The translations under genes and the position numbers were made by a program. 64,000 nucleotides of DNA from Drosophila miranda (taxonomy: Eukaryota > Arthropoda > Insecta > Diptera > Drosophilidae), in contig NW_022881603.1 of assembly GCF_003369915.1 (NCBI RefSeq), positions 34,903,522-34,967,521 of the forward strand, given 5' to 3'. The notes under the pieces are model-generated. The model was not told the DNA's origin. It did no database searches and was given only the letters and a program-made list of their open reading frames with translations. Below are positions 40,437 to 51,991 of the stretch, in pieces; within the stretch, counting starts at the first letter, position 1, and each line of letters begins with the position of its first letter.

Positions 40437-40456
40437 TTAGGTTAGGTTAGGTTAGG
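40437..40456 (+). repeat. Four TTAGG units at the LINE 3' terminus
   Basis: Four perfect TTAGG units on the + strand form, on the LINE strand, a CCTAA tail. LOA and I-clade elements often end in short tandem repeats instead of poly(A). Confidence 0.8.
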
Positions 40457-40754
40457 TAGAGACGGCCGCCAAGCTCGCTCGGAGCCCAGCACACTTAGGC
40501 CGGTTTCGGCACGTTGTGATACCGCTTGGGATCATTCCCTCCCTGCAGATGAGACTTCATGTCAACAGTTGTCCCATCCAGATGCCCTGATAAAGTTGAC
40601 GATCTTTCTGGGACATAGCGTGGACATCTCCGAGATGTCGTTCAGAAAGGCAGAGCCCAAGTGATGCAGCCTCCTTCTGCTGAGAGCTGGACAGGAACAG
40701 AACAGGTGTTCCACTGTTTCCTCCTCGTCCTCGTCTCTGCAGCTGCGGCAGAAA

Positions 40755-43700
40755 TCATTGTATGGGGCACACAGCCTGTTTGCGTGGGTGCCTACTAGCC
40801 AGTGTCCTGCCTAGTTTGCAGAGCTCTGAGGTGCGCTTCTTATCTATGGTCGGCCATGTTTGCCGAGCTGTGCGACAACGTGGCCCTATTTGCCACTTGT
40901 TGTCTATTAGTCGCGTGTACTGCTCCTTTATGATGAGCTTGCAGGTGGCCATAGGCATACAAATATCCTCCTTATCTTGGAGAAGGGGGGTTGTAGTGCC
41001 AGATCTGGGCAGCTCGTCCTCTATGCAGTTGCCTTCGATATCCCGGTGGCCCGGGACCCATATAAGGCTGATAGGAAATTGCTGAGCCATCTCGTGAAGA
41101 GATCTGCGGCACTTCGCCACAGTAGCCGAGTTCGAGGAGATCGCGTTAAGTGATCTGATCGCAGCTTGGCTGTCGCTGTAGATGTTTAGATTGGTTGCCG
41201 TGGTGGTAACCGTGTGAAGACAGTACAGAGCCTCCCTGATTGCTGTAACTTCCGCTTGGAAGACGCTACAGTGATCCGGAAGCCTGAAAGATTGCCTTAT
41301 GTTAAGTTGTTCAGAGTAGATTCCTCCTCCAACCCTGCCGTCCAGTTTTGAGCCATCCGTGAAGATGCTTATGGCCCCGTCTGGGCCGGGGAGTCCCTCG
41401 AGCCAATCGTCTCTATGAGGGATGATTATGCTGAATGGAGTCTCCGTGTGCTCAATTGGAACTTGATAGTCCGTTCTTGCTGGGACCATGTTGTTTTTAT
41501 TTAGTATAGATGAGTGACCTATGTTCTGGGGTACCCATTGTTCAGAGTCAGCCATTTCTGCCCGCTCCTTTCCTGCAAAAGTCAAGGCTCTGAAGGCATA
41601 ACATGGCGTTTAGCGCATCATTTGGTGTAGTTCGAAGAGCTCCACTGATGCAGAGGGCGGCTGTTCGCTGAACCTTGCCCAGCTGATTGGTGATTGTCCT
41701 TTTTGTTAGGGCAGGCCACCAGACAGTAACTCCGTAGAGTATTATAGGTCTGACTATTGCCAGATATATCCATCGGACTATGCTTGGGTTCATGCCCCAC
41801 TTTAGGCCGATAGCTTTTTTGCAAGTATAGAGTGCTGTCGTTGCCTTCCTCACTCTATCCTTGACATTCAGGTTCCAGCTAAGCTTTTTGTCAATTACCA
41901 ACCCTAAGTAACTGGCACTGTCGCTGAAGGAGAGCCTGTATCCGTTTATTGTTGGGGGGTTGAGGGGCGGGACCTTGTATTTTTTTGTGAATAACACGAG
42001 TTCCGTTTTCGATGGATTTAGTCCCAATCCGCGCGATTCTGTCCATTTGGACAATCGAGCAAGCTTTGCGGTCATTAGGTCGCATAGTGTTTGGGGGTAT
42101 TTCCCCGCAAAGATAATTGCAATGTCATCCACGTATGCCACTACTTTACAGCCCCCCTCTTCCAGGTCGCATAGAATCTTATTGACTGCAATGTTCCATA
42201 GAAGAGGAGACAGAACTCCCCCTTGCGGGGTTCCTCTGTTGACATACCTTGACTGGGTGGACGATCGCATCGATGATGTCACCGTCCTGCGTATGAGCAA
42301 TTGATCAGGGCTTCTGTAATGGAGCCCGGTGTGACGTTGTTGAAGGCTCCCTCGATATCGAGAAAAGCTATTAGTGAGTATTCTTTGAGATGCAGGGATT
42401 TTTCTACACTCGAGATCACTTCGTGAAGTGCCGTTTCCGTGGATTTTCCTTTCCGGTAGGCATGCTGCGCACTTGAGTACAGCTGGGGACTCTCAAAGGT
42501 TTTGAGTAGGAAAGACGATAAACTGATTGGTCTAAAGTCTTTCGGGGTTGAGTGTGAGGCTTTGCCTGCTTTAGGGATGAAAACTATCCTAGCCTTAAGC
42601 CACGCTTGCGGTATTGTACATAGCGCCAGTATCTTCCTGAAGATACTATGTAGCCAGTTGATGGCCGTCTCCCCGGCCTTCTGAAGTTGGGCCGGGATTA
42701 CCTGGTCCGGGCCTGGCGATTTAAACGGGTTGAAGCTGTTTACTGCCCAACTTATGTTCCGTTTTGTAAGGATATGGTCCATCGATTCTACCGATCCCTC
42801 TCCTGGGAGGTGTGACGGCTCGGTGGATGTGCATCCGGGGAAATGCGTGTCGAGCAGAATGTTTAGGGACTCCTCACTAGAGTTGGTCCACGTGCCATCA
42901 TTCTTTTTGAGGTAACCTACCGAGGGGGTAGTTTTTGAGAGAACTTTCCGGAGTCTTGCGGCCTCCGAAGTTTCCTCGATTTCGGAGCAATATTTTTGCC
43001 AGGAGGCTCTTTTAGCCTTCCTCGTTTCCTTTTTGTATAGTGCTAGACTGGTTTTATAGTCTGCCCAGTGAGTATCCTCCTTAGTTCTTGTGGCTCTATT
43101 GAATAGAGTCCTACAAGTTTTACGAAGGGTGTCTAGTTGCTTAGACCACCAGGGGGGTTTCTTCTTCCCCTTGGTCTGGTAGAAGGGCATGCTGCCTTGA
43201 AGGCTTTGTTGCACGCATCCGTAAACCTGTTCACAAGACGGTTTAGGTTGTCTTCAGTGTTCGGGCAGTTAGGGGCGTTAGGAGGGAGTAGCTCCTCCAG
43301 GGTTGTGTTATATTTTTCCCAGTTGGCTTTTCTGGGGTTGATATAGTCGGTTGGTTTGGGAATATCGAAGGATAATATCGTCTCGATATACCTGTGGTCC
43401 GAGAAGGAGTGGTCTCCTAGGACTCTCCAGCTCTTGATTGTGTCCAGCAGTTTGCTTGACACTAGCGTGAGGTCAATGACCTCCTGCCGATTTTTAATTA
43501 TAAATGTGGGGTCGTTACCCCGATTGCATATGAATAAATTTGAGTTCAGGATGAAGCTGAACAGTGACTCACCCCTTACATTCGTGTCCGTGCTCCCCCA
43601 TTGGGTTTGGTGGGCGTTGGCATCGCAACCTAGTCTTTGTCCGTCCTTTCGCTGTCGCTGGCTATTTTGCGAACAAGGTCGTTCGGAGGATCATCCTCCT

Positions 43701-44094
43701 CGTGGGCCATATAGGACGCCACCAGCCTGAGATGATTCCCTTTTAGTTCTAGGCTTACCGCCGTGTTATCGCCATCGCTATAATTATGGAGCAGAAAGAT
43801 ATTTAGGTGCTTTCTAGCAAGTATGCAGGTACGGATTTTACCTTCATTTTGGGATACAATGATCTTGTATTCCCTCGTCCCCAATCCACAGACCTTGCCT
43901 CCTACCACCCAAGGCTCCTGGATCAGGACTACGTCGGCTCCGCTTGCGTCTAGGCGGAGTATGAGAGCAGCCGATGCTGCTTTACAGTGGTGGAGATTTA
44001 TTTGAAGGATCCTTAGGACCATCTTCAAGATTCTCCACCACCGTGATGTCCGCGTCCGAGTCATCTGAGACTCTCTCTCGGCACATTGACTCAA
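40755..44094 (-). pseudogene. LOA-type LINE ORF2 (endonuclease, RT, RNase H), frame-broken
   Basis: The endonuclease starts MVLRILQINLHHCKAASAAL at about 44022. The frame shifts near 43630, 43200, 42290 and 41560. RT parts include FKSPGPDQVIPAQLQ, the fold around FLDIEGAFNNV, GTPQGGVLSPLLWN and the catalytic YVDDIAIIF at about 42135. RNase H carries FTDGSKLDGRVGGG, with the catalytic Glu in VFQAEVTAIREAL and Asp in IYSDSQAA. Four frame breaks make it inactive. All domains are present in order, so the damage is recent compared with the LINE at 1206-5874. Confidence 0.88.
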
Positions 44095-45271
44095 AGTCGA
44101 GCATCAGCTCTGTCTCTGAGGAGAAGCCTTCCTGGTCTGGCTCCAGCTCGTCGTCAGGCGCTTCGAGCTCCGCAGCGACATCCTGCACGTCTGGGTTGAC
44201 GACAGGAAGCCCCGCGGCCGCCGCGTCCGATTTGTACACCTTGATGGTGACCGAGCTGAAGCCGAAGTTTAGCTCTCCTTTTGCTGCCTCTATCGGGGCC
44301 AGCGACTCTTTATTGAGAACGAGCACTGCCTGGTTAGTCGGCCCTTGTGTCGTCTCAACCTTGGCTACCTTCCAATCTGAGGTTGGTAGTCCCGGGTTGC
44401 ATCTCTGCAGCATCTTGAGGATGCGTTCTGGCTCCTTAAAGGTAGCCGGCACCCAAATTCTGGCCCTCGGTCTGCTGGGCACCTCGCTCCAGTCGACTGC
44501 GACGAGTTTCGCCCCAGCATAGACCTCGCCGACCTGCGCTACCGCCGCTTTATAAAGCTTTACAGAGCGCTCGTCTTCGCAGGCAATTATCTTAACATTG
44601 CCCTGGAACCACCCGATGTCCTTGCAGACTGGCGGAGGTCCAGGGTCTTTGTCAAGGAGTTCGAAGCAGCGGTCGGCCAGTGCCGCTTCCACCCACTTCC
44701 ACTGACTCCTTGGGATTCTACCCTCTGCGCTGCCTCTGTCGAGGACACCAATTAGCGTCCTCTCCTTGGCAATCTGCGCAAAGGAGACATTTGGCAGCAC
44801 TCTGGAGCGCTTTGCTACCGGTCCCGGTGTCTCCTGCGAGCGCTGCCTCTTGGCTTGGGGAGCCACCTTTTTCTGTTCCAAGGTGAACTCCGGGAGCACG
44901 GCCGAAGCCCATTCCACCTTCTTCAGCCAGTCGGCTGATGGGCTGGCTTCACTGCTGGCGTGTTGCCGACGGAGTATGTGCCCTGCACTAATCTTTTCGG
45001 CATATGTGTAGCGTCTGGCTTGGGCGCTTGTCGACGGCAAGTCAACCCCCTCCGCTTTACCAGAAGGTCGGGCAGCCGCAATATTGCTTAGCTTTCCTTC
45101 CAAGGTGTCAGCTTCGGGAGTTACCTTGCCACCCACACCGGATTCGGGATGGGACCCCCTCGGGTTCGCACAGGCACCTTCCACCTTGCAGTTATTCCCT
45201 ACTATAGAGCCGGTTGGGCCAGGCCTTTGGGCCGCTGCCTTTCCGAGCTTGGGATTGCTCCCAGTTGGCAT
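43982..45271 (-). CDS. LOA-type LINE ORF1 protein
   Basis: This open frame of 429 codons starts MPTGSNPKLGKAAAQ. The N-terminal third is low-complexity and basic. The middle holds a nuclear-localisation-like stretch (AKRQRSQETPGPVAKRSR). Residues ~190-340 resemble the DUF4780 region found in ORF1 of LOA elements (WKWVEAALADRCFELLDKD, WVPATFKEPERILKMLQRC). The tail is acidic. It overlaps the start of ORF2 by about 110 bases in another frame. The probable role is RNA binding in the element particle; the frame is intact. Confidence 0.8.
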   Translation of the reverse strand: MPTGSNPKLGKAAAQRPGPTGSIVGNNCKVEGACANPRGSHPESGVGGKVTPEADTLEGKLSNIAAARPSGKAEGVDLPSTSAQARRYTYAEKISAGHILRRQHASSEASPSADWLKKVEWASAVLPEFTLEQKKVAPQAKRQRSQETPGPVAKRSRVLPNVSFAQIAKERTLIGVLDRGSAEGRIPRSQWKWVEAALADRCFELLDKDPGPPPVCKDIGWFQGNVKIIACEDERSVKLYKAAVAQVGEVYAGAKLVAVDWSEVPSRPRARIWVPATFKEPERILKMLQRCNPGLPTSDWKVAKVETTQGPTNQAVLVLNKESLAPIEAAKGELNFGFSSVTIKVYKSDAAAAGLPVVNPDVQDVAAELEAPDDELEPDQEGFSSETELMLDFESMCRERVSDDSDADITVVENLEDGPKDPSNKSPPL

Positions 45272-45294
45272 TTGGGGAGCGCCGCACTCATTTG

Positions 45295-46390
45295 TTTTTA
45301 TACCCGATACTCAAAATGAGTATTGGGTATATTAGATTTGTGGTAAAAGTGGATGTGTGTAACGTCCAGAAGGAATCGTTTCCGACCCCATAAAGTATAT
45401 ATATTCTTGATCAGCATCAATAGCCGAGTCGATTGAGCCCTGTCTGTCTGTCCGTCCGTCCGTCTGTCCGTCTGTCCGTCCCCTTCAGCGCCTAGTGCTC
45501 AAAGACTATAAGAGCTAGAGCAGCGATGTTTTGGATCCAGACTTCTGTGATATGTCACTGCTACAAAAATATTTCAAAACTTCACCCCGCCCACTTCCGC
45601 CCCCACAAAGGACGAAAATCTGTGGCATCCACAATTTTAAAGATATGAGAAATTGTAGAGAATGACCAAATCTTTAAGACTGCGGAATCTGAATTGGATC
45701 GTATTATTATTATAGCCAGCATCAAGAAAACAATTTCATTTTTTCTCGCCCTGTCTCTCTCTAACACACACGTAGCATAGGCGGCTTTGCTTAGAGTAAA
45801 ACATTAGCGCCTAGATCTCAGAGACTACAAAAGCTAGAGCAACCAAATTTGGTATCCACACTCCTAATATATCGGACCGAGACGAGTTTGTTTCAAAATT
45901 TCGCCACACCCCCTTCCGCCCCCGCAAAGGACGAAAATTTGGGGATATTTAAAAATCTCAGAGACTATTAAGGCTAGAGTAACCAAATTTGGTATCCGCA
46001 CTCCTGTTAGATCTTACTATAAAACGTGTATCTCAAAATTTCGCGCCACCCCCTTCCGCCCACACAAAGAACGAAAATCTGTTGCATCCACAATATTACA
46101 CATTCGAGAAAACTAAAAACGCAGAATCATAGATAATGACCATATCTATCAGATTGCTGAATCTGGATCAGATCAGATCATTTTTATAGCCAATAGGAAC
46201 AAATCAATTTTCAGTGGCTACGCAGCGCCCGACGTCACGCTCAGACTGATTTTCTGTCCCTCTCGCACGCACTCTTTGTCGTGTCGTTTAATATTAGCGG
46301 CGTCTGCCGGAGGAAAGCCATACTTACTTAGTATCGGGTATAACCGTAGAGTTGCGGTGTCCGCAGCAACTCACAACGTTCCCCCTCGTT
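45295..46390 (+). mobile_element. DINE-1/ISY-type Helitron, copy F
   Basis: A complete copy abutting the 5' end of the LOA-type LINE. It is followed after 7 bp by another copy in the same orientation, a head-to-tail pair. Confidence 0.88.
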
Positions 46391-46397
46391 TTGTTTG

Positions 46398-47511
46398 TTT
46401 TTATACCCAAAACTCAAAATGAGTACTGGGGTATATTAGATTTGTGGTAAAAGTGGATGTGTGTAACGTCCAGAAGGAATCGTTTCCGACCCCATAAAGT
46501 ATATATATTCTTGATCAGCATCAATAGCCGAGCCGATTGAGCCCTGTCTGTCTGTCCGTCTGTCCGTCCGTCCGTCCGTCCGTCCGTCCGTCCGTCCGTC
46601 CGTCCCCTTCAGCTCAAAGACTATAAGAGCTAGAGCAACGATGTTTTGGATCCAGCCTTCTGTGATATGTCACTGCTACAAAAATATTTCAAAACTTCGC
46701 CCCGCCCACTTCCGCCCCCACAAAGGACGAAAATCTGTGGCATCTACATTTTTAAAGATACGATAAAACCAAAAACGCAGAATCGTAGAGGATGACTATA
46801 TGTTCTAGAGTGTAAAATCTCAACTAGATCGTATAATTATTATAGCCAGAATCAAGAAAACAATTTCATTCTTTCTCGCTCTGTCTCTGTCGAACACACA
46901 GGTTTCATAGTCGGTTTTGCCAATTGCAAAATATGAGTTCAAGGATCTCAGAACCTATAAGAGCCAGAGCAACCAAATTTGGTATCCACACTCCTGTGAT
47001 ATCGGACCTTGACCGTTTCGTGTCCAAATTTCGCCACACCCCCTTCCGCCCCGCAAAGGACGAAAATCTGGGGCATCCACAAATCTCAGAGACTATTAAG
47101 GCTAGAGTAACCAAATTTGGTATCCGCACTTCTGTTAGATTTCACTACAAAACGTAAATCTCCGAATTTCGCCCCACCCCCTTCCGCCCCCACAAAGGAC
47201 GAAAATCTGTTGCATCCACAATATGGCAAATTCGAGAAAACTAAAAAGGCAGAATCATAGATAATGACCATACCTATCAGATTGCTGAATCTGGATCAGA
47301 TCGGATCATTTTTGTAGCCAAAAGGAACAAATCAATTTGCAGTGGCTACGCAGCCCCCGACGTCACGCTCAGACTGATTATCTGTCTCTCTCGCACGCAC
47401 TCTTTGTCGTGTCGTTTAATATTAGCGGCGTCTGCCGGAGGGGAGCCATACTGACTTAGTATCGGGTATAACTGTAGAGTTGCGGTGTCCGCAGCAACTT
47501 ACAACGTTCCA
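46398..47511 (+). mobile_element. DINE-1/ISY-type Helitron, copy G
   Basis: A near-complete copy with a long tccg-type microsatellite at 46557-46604. Its last bases (acaacgttcc) run straight into an inverted partial copy without spacer. Confidence 0.87.
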
Positions 47512-48059
47512 CGTTTTTAGTTTTCTCGAATCTGCTATATTGTGGATGCAACAGATTTTCGTCCTTTGTGTGGGCGGAAGGGGGTGGGGTGAAATTTTGA
47601 GATACATGTTTTATAGTAAGATCTAACAGGAGTGCGGATACCAAATTTGGTTACTCTAGCCTTAATAGTCTCTGAGATTTTTGAATATCCCCAGATTTTC
47701 GTCCTTTGCGTGAGCGGAAGGGAGTGTGGCGAAATTTTGAAACAAACTCGTCTCGGTCCGATATATTAGGAGTGTGGATACCAAATTTGGTTGCTCTAGC
47801 TTTTGTAGTCTCTGAGATCTAGGCGCTAATGTTTTACTCTAAGCAAAGCCGCCTATGCTACGTGTGTGTTAGAGAGAGACAGGGCGAGAAAAAATGAAAT
47901 TGTTTTGAGACATGGCTCAATCGACTCGGCTATTGATGCTGATCAAGAATATATATACTTTATGGGGTCGGAAACGATTCCTTCTGGACGTTACACACAT
48001 CCATTTTCACCAGAAATCTAATATACCCCAATACTCATTTTGAGTATCGGGTATAAAAA
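47512..48059 (-). mobile_element. DINE-1/ISY-type Helitron, copy H, 3'-truncated and inverted
   Basis: This reverse-orientation copy lacks its 3' terminal ~300 bp and an internal segment at about 47907. It is fused tail to tail with copy G, so the pair is bounded by two Helitron 5' ends. Confidence 0.85.
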
Positions 48060-48060
48060 C

Positions 48061-48067
48061 TATCGAT
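48061..48067 (+). promoter_or_regulatory. DRE-like TATCGAT upstream of duplicated gene, copy 1
   Basis: TATCGAT lies 274 bp upstream of the ATG at the first base of sequence shared with copy 2 (55767-55773). TATCGATA-type sites mark many Drosophila housekeeping promoters. Confidence 0.5.
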
Positions 48068-48340
48068 GCTGCCACCCTATAATAATTATAAAAATTCCAT
48101 CACCGAGCACAATCGAAGCCTCTCTTTTTTGACCAACAAATTCAAATTTTATCATAATTTTCCAAAAACAGTCGGAAACATTCCAGTAAGTTCACAGTTT
48201 GTTTTACTTCATTCTAGTTGTTCTTTCTAGTTGCTTACATCGTTCTTTTACACAGCCATCACACAAATAGTTTGCTACAACATTGATATTAATTTTGTTA
48301 AAAATTATCCCCATCGGAAGGCGTTCGTTAATTCATTACA

Positions 48341-49356
48341 ATGGCACCCACACCACCAAAATCGAATCCGTCGTTACCGGCGGTGGTGTGCAAAAGTCCG
48401 CGGGCGGAGCTATCATTCACAATTCAGTTGCTGTCGGGAAGGGCCGTGGTGATGGTGGAGTGCCCGGGGTATGACACGGAGCTGTTCATACCGCAGATTG
48501 TCAAAGACCGGATCACCCTCCAAAACATTATGCTGAATAGACGGTGCTGCAGTGAGTCCAGCTTGACCACATACCCGACCGTTCAACCTGTGAGCTCTTC
48601 AACTTCACTTTCTGCCAACAAAACCGTTGAGCTGACAACAGAACCAGCGCGTTGCCAAGCAATTCCAACTTCACTTTCTATTCGTCGAGTCCGCGCTGCC
48701 GACAAAACCGTTGAGCTGACACCAGAGCCCGCGCGTTGCCAAGCAATTCCATTTGAATCCGAGATACAGGACGTATCTCTTCATGTGAACCAGTCCTATT
48801 CGAACTCCAGCTTAGAATCCCATCCTCCGCTTCTGCCGCCTGAAGTTTTGAGCATCACAGACGCGAGGATGAGTGTGTCGAGCACACCCAACTCTAATTT
48901 GAACGCAAGCCCACCTCTGAGAAGCTCAATACGGGTGAAGCCGCCGGAGCGCACTTACGCGCGTCGTAAGACCGACAATATCGGCAAAGCCAAGCCGCCG
49001 ACGAAATGGTCGCCGGTGAGCCCTACGACCTGCAAAATGCTATCAGCTCGCCTGTTGTGCAAAAGGAAATCATCCAAAGGCAGGTCACTGCCAAGACAAA
49101 AAAACAGTTTGATGCGCTGAAAGGCACGGCCTTCGATCTGCTGACAACGTCCGCCCAAGGGAACATAGCCGAAGAGTTGGTCCAACAGTTTCAGGAGGCC
49201 TGCATGGATAGGCGTTCCTCCACAGTGCCCAACTACATAGAGCTGTCCGCCAGCCCTCAGCTGCAACTAGACCACGAGGTGAAGGCTTTGCTGGCAAGAC
49301 AAAAGCGTTTAGATCGGGTAAATAAAAAGCCAATGAAATGGATGAAGCGCACGTGA
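48341..49356 (+). CDS. Unrecognised duplicated gene, copy 1 (two overlapping frames)
   Basis: I do not recognise the family. The frame from 48341 starts MAPTPPKSNPSLPAVV, has a conserved-looking segment (AELSFTIQLLSGRAVVMVEC, then YDTELFIPQIVKDRITLQ) and contains two copies of a ~30-residue unit ending KTVELTPEPARCQAIP. It then becomes Ser/Pro-rich and basic, and stops at 49120. A second frame, from about 49006 to 49356, continues with a helical segment (IIQRQVTAKTKKQFDAL) and a basic end (NKKPMKWMKRT). The two were probably one protein of ~340 residues, now split by a one-base frame change near 49000 that copy 2 shares. Compared with copy 2 it lacks about 65 bp near 48592, in frame. The basic, Ser/Pro-rich composition suggests a nuclear protein, but that is a guess. 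Confidence 0.6.
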
Positions 49357-49529
49357 GTTATTGCCGCTGATTTCTCTACGTTTTCAAAATTTACTGTTCG
49401 CCCTTCAAGTCAATTGCAATATGTCTTAGGGTGTAGCAGCGTATTAAATGTCCCTTTCATGAAAAAACATTCTTTTTAGTCCTACTTAGTCGTAGTTAGC
49501 CCTACTATATGTACAAATCTACCTAAAGA
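49357..49529. other. Short spacer between convergent genes
   Basis: This AT-rich sequence contains the 3' end of the duplicated gene and perhaps part of the K2P 3' region. No signal stands out. Confidence 0.4.
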
Positions 49530-51095
49530 TAATAAATTTAAATAATTATAATTTTGTACGATAAAACGTAATTGTAATTGGGAACCCAAGACGCGGACCA
49601 GAGGCCTCTAAGAGCTGCGATGTTGTGTACGACCTCCTCCTATCATAAAGAATAATCATTAGATCCATTAAACGACAGAATACGATCACTTACCTGCATC
49701 AGATTGAAGCACATGGCAATCACGGCCATTCCCAGCAATAGATATACGGCACAGAGAATAAAGCTGACCTCAACTTTGTCTCTATCGGCGGTTTTATTTG
49801 TATTCGTGATGATCTTACCACCCGGTCGCCTGGCACCAAATCACCAAATCCAATACTGCTGAGCGAGATTAAGCAAAAGTAACTGCCATCCAAGTTGTTC
49901 CAGTCCTCCCAGCGACCGAAGAGCAAGGCACCCCACAGAATGTACCTGAAAGAGAAGGAATGCAGCGTGTTTAAGGGATCTGTGTGTGGCAGCATTTTAA
50001 GAAGTCTGCAGCTCTTACCCGACCATGACAAAAATGCAGACTGTCAGAGGGACAGTTATCTCATCCGTGCTGCCGCGTATCTCTCGCTCAATATCCGAAT
50101 CGGATCCGCTGTACGCCACATCCACGATGCTGGAGCTGTGATAAGAGCTCTTCGTGTAGTCGGTGCTACTGCTGCTGTTGCTGTTGGTGGTAGAGCTGCT
50201 GCTGGAGTAGCTACTGCTTCCGCCGCCACTCTCCATGTGGTGCATTTGGAGCTGAAATTATATGTGTGATGATATCCCACTTGATGAGAGATGCTCTCAC
50301 TCACCGCCCGCGCAAGATGTCGCATCTTTCGTCTCTCCCGTATTATCCGGCGCTTGGCCACTCCAGGACATATTCGGCACAGGCAGACCTTGGAGTAAAT
50401 CCACTTGAAGGACTTGGCCAGCACATCGCCAATGTTTGAGAGGTAGAGCAGGAACAAAGGCATCCCGATTATCGTATACAGAATGGTCGCCAGCTTACCC
50501 CACTCGGAGTGGGGTGTTATGTTACCATATCCGATCGTTGTGATGACGGTCAGCGAATAGATAAAGGCTCCCGAGAAGCTCCATTGCTCCACATCGGTCC
50601 CTTCAGTTGCTTCTTAACAATCGCCCGCTGGTACTCCAGAAGTACGTCATTGACACTAAAAGCGTAGAATAGTCTAGTTTAGTTTATGATTTGCTCAGTT
50701 GTTAGCTATATGTCAGCGTTTCCTGTAGGCCTTGTGGTCGAAGAAACTAATGTTTTCGGCCGTCAACTCCCAGATGCGCGTGAGGCACTCCCCGCTGACA
50801 TTGCGCTCGATGAACCTATTCGGCTTCTCCGACCTGAGTCGCTCGTATTCGAAGATTTCGATGGCCTGGAATATAAAGGCGCCGCCAATCGTGTAGAAGG
50901 TGACTAGCAGTATGATGCCCACATTGCTGAACATGAAGGCCGTGAAGTGGCGGCAGTGATCCTTGAATCGTTGAAATGCTGGCTTCTCCTTCCTGCGTTC
51001 CACTGTCGTTTGCTTGGACATGCTTCGAGCCGAGTGTCCTGCGCCAGCCCCCATTGGCATTGGGCGTTTGGGGAGACGATGGGACCGCAGTAGAG
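49530..51095 (-). pseudogene. Two-pore-domain K+ channel, multiply broken
   Basis: K2P channels are plasma-membrane leak K+ channels with four membrane helices and two pore loops per subunit. Exons on the minus strand: 51095-50717 (first helix, IILLVTFYTIGGAFIFQAIE), 50655-50305 (pore 1, TTIGYGN, second helix), 50251-50019 (Ser-rich loop, start of third helix), 49945-49694 (pore 2, SSIGFGD, fourth helix) and a short one from 49639. Lesions: the exon 1 donor reads AAACG|CTGACA instead of GT (50716); a one-base loss near 50600 before the conserved EQWSFSGAFIYS; and another near 49822 just after VPGDRV. The start codon is uncertain; an upstream exon may precede 51095. The last exon soon loses any resemblance to the family. 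It is convergent with the duplicated gene. Confidence 0.85.
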
Positions 51096-51991
51096 CTGTA
51101 AATATACGATATGAGGGCTTGAGTGACGCCCCAAAGGATTTCCTGCACACCTATCGCTAAATATATCCGTGATTACTCGCAGTTTAGCCCAAACACACAA
51201 AGTGGTAAATAAACAAAACGCTGGCTATATTATCAAAGTGCTTAGCCTTAGCGGCCATAAATCTTTCCGAGCAATGGACGGATTCGGAACGTACGAATGA
51301 GTGTTCATGTGTGTGCCCGTACGAGTATGCTGCCTTGCCTGTACGAGTAGGTGTTTTATTTTTATAGTCTAGTCTGGGATTATCGTGCAATATACGATCT
51401 GCAACGCATACTCGTAAAGATCTAGATACATTGTTTTAGTGCTGTCCGGACAGAGTTTGGATACCATTTTGCACCTACTCGTAGTTTACGAGTACATATG
51501 TATGTACATGCTATGCTACATAGAATTTCCAGGCGATCAGAGATTCCATTCCATTCCGCATTGCGTAGTGAATTCATGCGTGTGAATATGCGTGCGGATT
51601 AATCAAGAGAAAATATTCATATAAATAGTAATAATTAAGCTGGCAACTACTGAATGAATGAAAGAAGGGTAGCTGTGCTTCAAATGAAACGGAGATTCTT
51701 GTAATTTTTTATCTATTAGAATGTGAAATTTTGGTTCCATGCACTCGCTGTTTCCACTGTTTTCCTCAGTAAGTAGCGCCCCGGCGGAGTGAGCGAGTCG
51801 AAACAGCTCTAATATTTGTCGTTAGATAGAAAAAGAATGAAGGAATAAATTGTACAAGTCACAACATTGTACATATGCTGGGTACCAGGTGTGTGTTGCG
51901 GGAAGTGCTTTTGCTTGTAATGGATTGTTGCTGATGTTGTAATCGCCCTTAAAATCAGCAGGCGAACAAAAAAATGTAGATAGCAGAATGA
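51096..51991. other. Upstream region of the K2P pseudogene
   Basis: No confident gene. It may contain a 5' exon of the channel, since a donor-like site (GCGATAG|gtgtgc on the minus strand) lies near 51155. Several acgagta units occur at about 51295-51500. Confidence 0.4.

Larger units (their letters stand above)
40437..45294 (-). mobile_element. LOA/Bilbo/TRIM-type non-LTR retrotransposon
   Basis: Read on the minus strand, ORF1 is followed by endonuclease, reverse transcriptase (YVDD) and RNase H (FTDGSKLDG). The element ends in a CCTAA tail. RNase H after RT and an ORF1 without classical knuckles but with a DUF4780-type region fit the LOA group, which includes TRIM of D. miranda and Bilbo of D. 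subobscura. The 5' end abuts a Helitron, so it may be slightly truncated. It interrupts the sequence that is continuous at 55613 in the second copy. Confidence 0.85.

Noticed and set aside
40437-40456. A real telomeric array
   Set aside because: Only four units, precisely at a LINE terminus and inside ordinary chromosomal sequence.
49019-49049. A 31-bp intron (gtgagc...atcag) joining the two frames of the duplicated gene
   Set aside because: Too short for a fly intron, and the spliced frame does not continue into the conserved downstream segment.
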